A DNA stretch of 64,000 nucleotides from contig JADZFR010000037.1 in NCBI GenBank assembly GCA_020849795.1, positions 62,001-126,000 on the forward strand, read 5' to 3'. Below the pieces are notes generated by a model. That model worked only from the letters and a program-made list of their open reading frames with translations. It was not told where the DNA came from and made no database searches. Below, piece by piece: positions 33,382 through 40,165 of the stretch. How positions within the stretch are numbered: position 1 is the stretch's first letter; each line of letters starts with the position of its first letter. Both the position numbers and the translations under genes were made by a program. The stretch comes from Planctomycetota bacterium. GTDB lineage: Bacteria; Planctomycetota; UBA8742; UBA2392.

Positions 33382-34346
33382 CCGACGACACCGTGATGTC
33401 GCACGCGACGCATGACTTTCTGGCGCTGCGCCACGACTGGACATTCGAACGCGCATTGCGCGAGATCCGCGACCGCCAAGTGCCGGGGCCGATTCTCTAC
33501 TTCTATGTAACGGACGATGCGGGCCGCCTGATGGGAGTGCTACCGACGCGGTCGCTGCTGGTCGCGCCGCTGGACATACGCCTTGAAGAGAAGATGGTCA
33601 GGCGTGTGGTTTCGTTGCCGCACACAATGAAACTGAGTGACGCCTCGGAACTGTTCGTGATGCACCGCTTTCTGGCCTTGCCTGTGGTCGATGAACAACG
33701 CCGGGTCGTCGGCGTAATCGACGTCAACGCGTTCACCGAACAGGTGTTTGACGTCGCCGAGCGGCGCAACTTCGACACCATGTTCGAGGCCATCGGTCTG
33801 CGCGTGTCTGAGGCCCGCGACGCGTCGCCGCTGCGGGCGTTCCGGCTGCGGTTTCCGTGGCTGACGGCGACCATCGCCGGGGGCACCGCATGCGCCCTGC
33901 TTTCGTCGCTTTTTGGCGCGACGCTGGAACAGAGCATCGTGCTGGCCTTCTTCCTTACGCTGGTGCTGGGCCTGGGCGAATCCGTAGCGGCGCAGTCGAT
34001 GACACTGGCGGTGCAGTTGCTGCGCACGAACAAAGCGACCCTGGGCTGGTTCGCAAAGCGGGCTGCGCGTGAACTTGTCACCGCGTTGTTGCTGGGTGCG
34101 GTATGCGGTGCCATCGTTGGCGGCATTGTGCACGTCTGGCATGGCGATGTTGTGGCTGCACTGGCCATCGGCGGCAGTATCCTGGCCGCGATCACGTGCG
34201 CTGCGCTGCTGGGTCTTGGGATTCCAACCCTGCTCCATGCGCTGAAGCTTGACCCGCGCGTCGCAGCCGGGCCGCTGACACTGGCCTTGGCGGACCTCGC
34301 GACGCTGGCCATCTACTTCAATACGGGCATGCTGCTGTTGGGTTAG
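33378..34346 (+). CDS. MgtE-like magnesium transporter lacking the N-terminal domain
   Basis: 322 residues: a tandem CBS pair (about 10-130) and five transmembrane helices (about 155-322). The membrane part has LGLGESVAAQSMTLAVQLLR, equivalent to the GGNAGNQS block of MgtE, and the last helix reads GPLTLALADLATLAIYF, keeping the pore aspartate that lines the Mg2+ path in Thermus MgtE. The superhelical N-terminal domain that helps close the channel at high Mg2+ is missing (normal length about 450), so regulation must differ. It starts in an ATGA overlap with the truncated gcvT fragment, whose Shine-Dalgarno sequence probably serves it. Confidence 0.85.
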   Translation: MTDDTVMSHATHDFLALRHDWTFERALREIRDRQVPGPILYFYVTDDAGRLMGVLPTRSLLVAPLDIRLEEKMVRRVVSLPHTMKLSDASELFVMHRFLALPVVDEQRRVVGVIDVNAFTEQVFDVAERRNFDTMFEAIGLRVSEARDASPLRAFRLRFPWLTATIAGGTACALLSSLFGATLEQSIVLAFFLTLVLGLGESVAAQSMTLAVQLLRTNKATLGWFAKRAARELVTALLLGAVCGAIVGGIVHVWHGDVVAALAIGGSILAAITCAALLGLGIPTLLHALKLDPRVAAGPLTLALADLATLAIYFNTGMLLLG

Positions 34347-34372
34347 CATGCGCCCCGTGATATAGCGTTGCC

Positions 34373-36475
34373 ATGCTTGGTGCCCTGGACCTCGGCGAGT
34401 TCGGATTTCTGCTGGACGTCGGCGTTGTGCTTGTCGCCGGCGTTGTGGCCATGATGGCCATGACGCGACTGAAACTGCCGGCCATCACCGGTCTGCTGCT
34501 TGCTGGCGCAGTCGCCGGACCTTACGGGCTGAAGCTCGCCACCGACGAAGCCTTGCTGAACACGCTGGGCCAGATTGGCGTTGTCCTGCTGATGTTCACG
34601 ATCGGGCTGCAGTACCCCCTTTCCAGCTTTCGCCGCGTGGGCATTCGGCTGCTGGGCGGCGGAGTGCTTCAGGTGGGATTTACCGCCGCCGTCACTGGCG
34701 GCATCTGCTATGCCGTGGGTCTTCCCTTTGTCGCATGCGTCGTGATCGGGTTTGCGGTGGCGCACACCAGCACGCCGATTGTCCTGCGCAGCCTTCAAGA
34801 AAAGGGCGAAGTCGAGGCGCCGCATGGGCGCTTTATTGTCGGCACCTCGATCATGCAGGACCTGAGTGTGATCCCGATGCTGCTTACTCTGCCGGTGCTG
34901 GCTGGGCAGGGCAGCACTGCGGAACTGCTGCTGGGCACAGCAGAATCGCTGGGGCTGGCACTGATAGCCGTACTGGTGCTGTACGTGCTGGCCAAACGGG
35001 TGTTGCCGCGCGTGCTGCTGCGGGCTGACGCCACGCGAGCGCGCGAGGTGTTTCTGGTGGCGCTGATCGCACTATGCATCGGGATGGCGGTCGCGACGCA
35101 GGCGGCAGGCTTGTCCATGGCCCTGGGCGCGTTCGTTGCGGGCATCGTACTGGCCGAGTCCGACTTCGCCACTCGCGCCATGGGCGACATGATTCCGCTG
35201 CGCGACCTGTTCACCAGCATCTTCTTTATCACGCTGGGCATGCTGTTTGATGCGCGTGTGATTGTTGACCACCCGCTGCTGCTGGCCCTGGTTTTCCTGG
35301 CCATCCTGCTGGGAAAGTGGCTGCTGGCCAGCCTGGCTGCGTCCTTCATGCGCTTCCCGGCGCGGGCTGCACTGATCGCAGGGCTGGGGCTGGCGCAGTT
35401 CGGCGAATTCGGCTTCGTGGTTATGGCTGGCGCCGCTGCCAACGGTCTGATCGAGGTGCAGTCGGTCGAGGCGCGCATCGTGTTCGCGGCGGCGGTGCTG
35501 ACGATGTTCGTCAACCCGGTGCTGATGCGATTGAGTCCCCACATGCGCGCAGGCGAAAGGCTGTTCCGGCCCCTCGAGAAGCTGTTTGGCGTCAAGGAAG
35601 AAGGAAAGTCGGACGACCCGCCCCAACTCAAGGATCACGTAGTGCTCGCGGGCTACGGAGTCGCGGGACGATCCGTGGCCACGGCGCTGAAGGCCGTGGG
35701 CATTCCGTACGTCGTTCTTGAAATGAACGCCGAGACTGTTCGCAACGCACGGCGCAACGGCGAGTCTGCGTACTATGCCGACGTGACGAGCGAAGAGGCT
35801 CTGTCGTCTGTGGGAATTGCACAGGCGAGGGCCTTTGTGTTGTCGATTAACGACCCGTCAGCCCTGGAACTGACACTCGCAACCATGCGCCGCGTGGCGC
35901 CGAACGTTCCTGTGATTGCGCGCGCGCGCTTCTTGTCTGAACGTGACGAGTTGGTGCGTCGCGGCGCCAGTGACGTTGTGGTCTCCGAGCTTGAGGTTGC
36001 CGTTGAGGCGCTCGCCCGTGTATTGCGCCTGATGGGCGTGCCGCGCAATCTGATTGACCGCGAGATCGCTTTGGTGCGCGAGCGCACCCAATCCTCCGCT
36101 CGCGAGCTCACGATACCACGGGCGACCTTGGCGGCTTTCAGCATGCTCAAGGACCTGAAGATCGAGACCTTTCTCGTAGAGCCGCAATCGAATGCCGCTG
36201 GCAAGTCATTGCGCGAACTGAACTTACGCAAAATTACCGGCGCGACAGTGATCGCCGCCAGCCGCGGATCCCAAGTGATGGACAACCCGGCACCGACCAT
36301 GCCGCTGCAGCCGGGCGATGTCGTATACCTGCTGGGCAACCTTGAACAGGTACGTGATGCGATCTGCCTGCTGGATACTGGTGATAGCCCAGCGCAAGTC
36401 GCGTTTGCGACGAAAGTCCTGCACCGGCACGAGGTTGCCCCGCCCGTTGCTAGTCCGGACGGTGCGAGCGACTGA
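34373..36475 (+). CDS. Kef-type cation:proton antiporter with RCK_N and RCK_C domains (2)
   Basis: 700 residues: CPA2 membrane part (about 5-390; LLLAGAVAGPYGLKL, FAVAHTSTPIVLRSL, GLSMALGAFVAGIVLAESDF), RCK/TrkA-N domain from about residue 420 (VVLAGYGVAGRSVATAL) and a TrkA-C domain from about 595 (FLVEPQSNAAGKSLRELNLRKITGATVIA...LQPGDVVYLLG). It is more complete than the copy at 31190 and clearly paralogous. TATAGC ends 6 nt before the ATG and there is no Shine-Dalgarno site, so it may have its own leaderless promoter. The gene lies with the mgtE-like gene between two copies of the gcvT 5' end. Confidence 0.9.
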   Translation: MLGALDLGEFGFLLDVGVVLVAGVVAMMAMTRLKLPAITGLLLAGAVAGPYGLKLATDEALLNTLGQIGVVLLMFTIGLQYPLSSFRRVGIRLLGGGVLQVGFTAAVTGGICYAVGLPFVACVVIGFAVAHTSTPIVLRSLQEKGEVEAPHGRFIVGTSIMQDLSVIPMLLTLPVLAGQGSTAELLLGTAESLGLALIAVLVLYVLAKRVLPRVLLRADATRAREVFLVALIALCIGMAVATQAAGLSMALGAFVAGIVLAESDFATRAMGDMIPLRDLFTSIFFITLGMLFDARVIVDHPLLLALVFLAILLGKWLLASLAASFMRFPARAALIAGLGLAQFGEFGFVVMAGAAANGLIEVQSVEARIVFAAAVLTMFVNPVLMRLSPHMRAGERLFRPLEKLFGVKEEGKSDDPPQLKDHVVLAGYGVAGRSVATALKAVGIPYVVLEMNAETVRNARRNGESAYYADVTSEEALSSVGIAQARAFVLSINDPSALELTLATMRRVAPNVPVIARARFLSERDELVRRGASDVVVSELEVAVEALARVLRLMGVPRNLIDREIALVRERTQSSARELTIPRATLAAFSMLKDLKIETFLVEPQSNAAGKSLRELNLRKITGATVIAASRGSQVMDNPAPTMPLQPGDVVYLLGNLEQVRDAICLLDTGDSPAQVAFATKVLHRHEVAPPVASPDGASD

Positions 36476-36501
36476 AGAGTGGGCGCTCTCAGTTCGGTCC
36501 T

Positions 36502-36645
36502 CGCATTGACGACTCGCGGTTGTGGAGGCAAAACCCCCTTTCCCCGGTAAGGAGGTGCCCCGTGCAAGAGACCCCGCTGCGCGCCGAACACGAACGACTT
36601 GGCGCACGCATGGTCGATTTCGCCGGCTGGTACATGCCGGTGACC
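36502..36645 (+). repeat. Direct repeat copy B (authentic gcvT leader and 5' end)
   Basis: Leader plus first codons of gcvT, duplicated at 33233-33375. The repeats flank exactly the mgtE-like and second kef genes. Confidence 0.85.
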
Positions 36646-37689
36646 TATACCAACATCATGGAAGAGCACCGTCGGGTGCGCACCAAGGTGGGGCTGTTCG
36701 ACGTTTCCCACATGGGGCGCTACTGGTTTACGGGCCGCGACCACATCAAGTTCATCGACAAACTGATCACCAACGACCGCGCCTCGATGGCCCCGGGGCA
36801 GATTCGCTACTGCCTGATGCTGAACGGGCAGGGCGGTGCCCTGGACGACATTCTGGTCTATGGCGCCGGCGACGAAGCCACGATGCTGGTGGTGAACGCC
36901 GGCAACCGGCCCAAGATCTGGGATTGGATCCAGCGCCAGCGCAAGGGTTTCGTCGTGGATGTCACTGACATGAGCACTGACTACGCGATGATCGCTTTGC
37001 AGGGTCCGGAAAGCGCGAACCTGCTGAACAAGGTAAGCGATGTCGACACCAAGGCCCTGAAGTACTACCGCTTCACGCGCGGCACCGTGTTCGGCGAGCC
37101 CGAAGTACTGGTTTCACGCACCGGATACACCGGTGAAGACGGATTTGAGCTGATCATGCCGCAGGCCAAGGCGGCACACTTCTGGCGCGAATTGCTGAAC
37201 GTCGGTGAATCCCTCGGGGCCGGGCCAGCGGGCTTGGGTGCCCGCGATACGCTGCGCCTTGAAGCCGGCATGCCCTTGTACGGGCACGAGCTGGAAGAAC
37301 ACATCAACCCGCTTGAGGCAGGACTCGACTGGGCCGTGAAGCTCGAGAAAGAAGACTTCATCGGCAAAGAAGCCACTGTCGCCATCAAGACCAAAGGCCT
37401 TGAGCACAAACTGGTAGGGCTCAACATCGCAGGCAAGCGCATCCCGCGCCAGGGCCAGGATGTGCTGCGCGATGGTAAGAAGGTTGGCACGATCGCCAGC
37501 GGCACCAAGAGTCCATGGCTTGATGAGATCATTGCAACCGCGTTCGTGCCGGCAAACATGGCCGAAGTCGGAATGAGTTTTCAGCTTGAGTTCCCCGGCA
37601 AAGGCACACGAGCCCTGAAACCCGAAGAAATGCGGCAGACGGCGCTGGTCGTGCCGCTGCCGTTCTATAAGCGACCTGGAAAGAAATGA
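36562..37689 (+). CDS. gcvT: Aminomethyltransferase (glycine cleavage T-protein)
   Basis: T-protein transfers the methylene group from aminomethylated H-protein to tetrahydrofolate and frees ammonia. 375 residues, full length. Diagnostic strings: MVDFAGWYMPVTY, VGLFDVSHMGRYWFTG, GQIRYCLMLNGQGGALDDILVY, TGYTGEDGFEL, ARDTLRLEAGMPLYGHEL and IGKEA; the catalytic aspartate lies in the NGQGGALDD segment. GTG 36562 is chosen because AAGGAGGTG, a near-perfect anti-16S match, lies just upstream and the family begins QETPL. First gene of gcvT-gcvH-gcvPA-(S23)-gcvPB; the L-protein and lipoate genes are not in the window. Confidence 0.96.
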   Translation: MQETPLRAEHERLGARMVDFAGWYMPVTYTNIMEEHRRVRTKVGLFDVSHMGRYWFTGRDHIKFIDKLITNDRASMAPGQIRYCLMLNGQGGALDDILVYGAGDEATMLVVNAGNRPKIWDWIQRQRKGFVVDVTDMSTDYAMIALQGPESANLLNKVSDVDTKALKYYRFTRGTVFGEPEVLVSRTGYTGEDGFELIMPQAKAAHFWRELLNVGESLGAGPAGLGARDTLRLEAGMPLYGHELEEHINPLEAGLDWAVKLEKEDFIGKEATVAIKTKGLEHKLVGLNIAGKRIPRQGQDVLRDGKKVGTIASGTKSPWLDEIIATAFVPANMAEVGMSFQLEFPGKGTRALKPEEMRQTALVVPLPFYKRPGKK

Positions 37690-37696
37690 ACCATTG

Positions 37697-37725
37697 GCAA
37701 TGGGCAAGACTCGATTGCTCATTGC
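37697..37725 (+). repeat. Hairpin element between gcvT and gcvH
   Basis: GCAATGGGCAA (37697-37707) pairs with TTGCTCATTGC (37715-37725), 11 bp with one G-T pair, loop GACTCGA. The rest of the 78-bp gap repeats related words (CATTGCTGATTG, CATTGTTGATTG), giving a low-complexity, AT-richer island unlike its surroundings. Confidence 0.65.
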
Positions 37726-37767
37726 TGATTGACACTTGTGCATTGTTGATTGCCCGAAGGACCTAAC

Positions 37768-38163
37768 ATGGCTCGACCTGACAACGCCCGCTATCTCGAA
37801 ACCCACGAGTGGGGACGCCTTGAAAAAGACGGCACCGTGACGATCGGCATCACGGACTTCGCCGTCGACCAGCTCAATGACCTCACCTTCGTTGACCTTC
37901 CTGAAAAGGGCGACAAGGTCACACGCGGCGAAGCATTCGGCGAAATCGAAAGCGTCAAAGCCGTCAGCGACCTGATCAGCCCGGTCAGCGGCAAGATCGT
38001 CGCGGTCAACGACGGCGTGGATGGCGACGACTTCAGTGCGCTGAAGAAAGACGCCTTCGGCGCCGGGTGGCTGATCAAGGTCAAGCCCGACAACCCCAAA
38101 GAGCTGGACAGCGCGAAGTCACGGGCCGACTACGAGAAACAATTGGCCGAAGAAGCGCACTAA
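37768..38163 (+). CDS. gcvH: Glycine cleavage H-protein
   Basis: 131-residue carrier that shuttles the aminomethyl group on a lipoyl arm between P-, T- and L-proteins. The lipoylated residue is Lys64 in GEIESVKAVSDL; THEWGRLEKDGTVTIGITDFA at the N terminus and ISPVSGKIVAVND are typical. ATG 37768 with GAAGGAC upstream is preferred to the in-frame codon at 37750. It is separated from gcvT by a hairpin-containing 78-bp gap and from gcvPA by 103 bp holding a 24-bp inverted repeat. Confidence 0.95.
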   Translation: MARPDNARYLETHEWGRLEKDGTVTIGITDFAVDQLNDLTFVDLPEKGDKVTRGEAFGEIESVKAVSDLISPVSGKIVAVNDGVDGDDFSALKKDAFGAGWLIKVKPDNPKELDSAKSRADYEKQLAEEAH

Positions 38164-38172
38164 GGGTGCTGA

Positions 38173-38260
38173 GTTCCGGGTTCCGAGTTCCGGGTTTCTT
38201 ACGCCCGGATCGCACGGCCCGGAGCTGTTAACCCAGAACCCAGAACTCCGAACCCGGAAC
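38173..38260 (+). repeat. Gene-less inverted repeat between gcvH and gcvPA
   Basis: A 24-nt left arm (38173-38196) is the reverse complement of 38237-38260 at 22 of 24 positions, separated by 40 nt. Each arm is built from tandem GTTCCGGGTTC / GAGTTC words, so the arms are internally repetitive. The design matches the arms around the S23 gene but with a different word and no gene inside. Confidence 0.85.
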
Positions 38261-38266
38261 GCACAC

Positions 38267-39664
38267 ATGCCCTTCATCCAAAACACCGACGCCGACCGTG
38301 CAGCCATGCTGGCTGCGATCGGGGCAAAGTCGATCGACGACCTGTTTGTCGACATTCCGGCCAGCCTGCGCATCAAGATGTCGGATGCGGGCACGTTCAA
38401 GCTGCCCCCCGGCAAGGGCGAACTTGAGGTCACGCGCCACATCCAGGATCTGCTCGCCAAAACGAAAAACGCGGGCGACTACGCATACTTTCGGGGCGGC
38501 GGCATCTACAACCATTTCGTCAGCACCGTCATCGACCACGTCGCGCTGTTCGACGGCAGCTTCATCACCGCTTACACGCCCTACCAGCCCGAGTGCAGCC
38601 AGGGCACGTTGACCTTTATCTATGAATTCCAGAGCGCGATCTGCGCCCTCACAGGGCTCGAGGTCAGCAACGCCAGCATGTACGACGGCGCATCCGCGCT
38701 GGCCGAAGCCATGATGATGGGCAAGCACGTCGCCGAAGACCGCTTCCGCAAGGAAACACGCAACAACTTCATCCTGGCGGGTGCAGTGAACCCCGAGTAC
38801 GCGCAGGTCGTACAGACCTACGCCGACGTCGCCGGCATCAAGGTCGTGAAGGTGCCCGCGGGCGCCGACGGCCGCATCGACAAGGCCGCATTGGCCAAGG
38901 CCATGACGCGCAAGGCCTTCGCGGTCGCCGTGCAGTCGCCGAACTACCTCGGCATTATCGAAGACGTGGAAGCCGCCGTGGCGGCCGCCAAAGAACCGGA
39001 AATGCTGGTGATCCAGGCCGTCGGCGAGGCGCTGTCGCTGGCGCTGCTGCAGACGCCGGCCGAAGCCGGCGTCGATATCTGCATCGGCGAAGGTCAAAGT
39101 CTGGGCAACCACCAGTTTCTTGGGGGCCCGGCGTTCGGATTCTTCTCGGCCAAGAAGGAGTGGCTGCGCAAGATGCCCGGCCGCATTGTCAGCGAAACGA
39201 CGGACAAGAACGGCAAGCGCGCGTTCGCGCTGGCGCTGGCCACCCGCGAGCAGCACATCCGCCGCGAGAAGGCAACCAGCAACATCTGCACAAACCAGAG
39301 CCTGTGCGCATTGCGGGCACTGCTGCACCTCAGCGCATGGGGCAAGCAGGGCTTCGTCGAACTGGCCGAGCACACAGTCGCCAAGACTCAGTACGCAATG
39401 AAGAAACTGAGCAGTGTGTCCGGCGTCAGTCTCGTGCACAAAGACGTGCCCGTGTTCAACGAGTTTGTAATCCAGGCCGCACCGGGACTCGAGAAGAAGT
39501 TGCTCAAGAAGAAGATCGCCGGGGGCCTGCCGCTGGACAAGTACGGCAAGGGCCGCCGCGGCCAGTACCTGGTCGCCATCACCGAAGTAACAACCAAAGA
39601 AGAAGTCGACCGCTACGCCGAAGCACTGGCCGAGGCGATGAAGGGCAAGCCAGTGGCCGTTTGA
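38267..39664 (+). CDS. gcvPA: Glycine dehydrogenase (decarboxylating) subunit 1
   Basis: 465 residues, the non-PLP half of the split P-protein that decarboxylates glycine together with GcvPB. Diagnostic: the MPFIQNTDADRAAMLAAIG start, FRGGGIYNHFVSTVIDH, TAYTPYQPECSQGTLTFIYEFQ, NASMYDGASALAEA and the C-terminal ATSNICTNQSLCAL. The weak ribosome site CCGGAAC is supplied by the right arm of the inverted repeat upstream. Its stop codon TGA (39662-39664) runs directly into the left arm of the next inverted-repeat element. Confidence 0.96.
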   Translation: MPFIQNTDADRAAMLAAIGAKSIDDLFVDIPASLRIKMSDAGTFKLPPGKGELEVTRHIQDLLAKTKNAGDYAYFRGGGIYNHFVSTVIDHVALFDGSFITAYTPYQPECSQGTLTFIYEFQSAICALTGLEVSNASMYDGASALAEAMMMGKHVAEDRFRKETRNNFILAGAVNPEYAQVVQTYADVAGIKVVKVPAGADGRIDKAALAKAMTRKAFAVAVQSPNYLGIIEDVEAAVAAAKEPEMLVIQAVGEALSLALLQTPAEAGVDICIGEGQSLGNHQFLGGPAFGFFSAKKEWLRKMPGRIVSETTDKNGKRAFALALATREQHIRREKATSNICTNQSLCALRALLHLSAWGKQGFVELAEHTVAKTQYAMKKLSSVSGVSLVHKDVPVFNEFVIQAAPGLEKKLLKKKIAGGLPLDKYGKGRRGQYLVAITEVTTKEEVDRYAEALAEAMKGKPVAV

Positions 39665-40156
39665 GTCGGGAGTTGTGAGTCGGGAGTCGGGAGCATGGCT
39701 GGTCGCAGGAACAAGGGTTTTCGCGATCTGCTGGTCTGGCAGAAGGGGATGGATGCACTGGAGTTGGTACACGCGGTATCTGCGGAGTTTCCGAAACACG
39801 AGATGTTTGGGCTGACCAGCCAGATACGACGCGCGGCGTATTCAGTCGTGCTGAACATCTCGGAAGGCTACAAACGGCGGAGGTACCCGCGGGACTTTCT
39901 GCGCCAGTTGATTACGGCGCATGGTTCTGAGGGCGAAGTTGAAACCGCAATCGAAATCGCAGTGCGCCTGAAGTACATCAACGCGGCAAGCGGCCGCAGA
40001 GTGTGGAAGGCCTACGACGAGATCGGACGCATGCTCGAAGGCCTGATCAAGTCAGTCGAACGTGAGACCGAACTGCAGCAGAAGCCCGGGAAGAAGTCGC
40101 CACAAGTCGAGACAGCGGGTAGTTAGCTCCCGACTCCCGACTCCAAACTCCCGACT
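39664..40156 (+). mobile_element. Putative S23-gene element with 31-bp terminal inverted repeats
   Basis: Left arm 39664-39694 and right arm 40126-40156 are reverse complements at 29 of 31 positions; the two mismatches are adjacent (GT against TG). The arms consist of repeated GAGTCGGGAGT words. The enclosed gene fills the whole interior: its ATG follows the left arm at once and the last base of its TAG is the first base of the right arm. Total 493 bp, inserted exactly after the gcvPA stop. No transposase and no clear target duplication. Confidence 0.75.
39695..40126 (+). CDS. Four-helix bundle protein, S23/23S rRNA-IVS family
   Basis: 143 residues. FRDLLVWQKGMDALELVHAVSAEFPKHEMFGLTSQIRRAAYSVVLNISEGYKRR contains the family hallmarks (LxVWQ-K-x-D/A, E-x-FGLTSQIRRAA-S-x-x-NI-EG), followed by two more helices and a Lys-rich tail. 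Relatives are encoded in intervening sequences of 23S rRNA genes and, as Avd, in diversity-generating retroelements; most form pentameric basic barrels that may bind nucleic acid. Here it sits in a metabolic operon with no rRNA, reverse transcriptase or variable repeat near. The GGGAG of the left inverted arm, 8 nt before the ATG, doubles as the Shine-Dalgarno sequence. It has no known role in glycine cleavage. Confidence 0.92.
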   Translation: MAGRRNKGFRDLLVWQKGMDALELVHAVSAEFPKHEMFGLTSQIRRAAYSVVLNISEGYKRRRYPRDFLRQLITAHGSEGEVETAIEIAVRLKYINAASGRRVWKAYDEIGRMLEGLIKSVERETELQQKPGKKSPQVETAGS

Positions 40157-40165
40157 TACAGGAAC

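Noticed and set aside
36476..36561. Glycine riboswitch before gcvT
   Set aside because: The leader lacks the conserved aptamer core strings; the likeness to 33233 is explained by a segment duplication.
39664..40156. Diversity-generating retroelement accessory gene (Avd)
   Set aside because: The protein family is related, but no reverse transcriptase, template repeat or variable repeat is present in the window.
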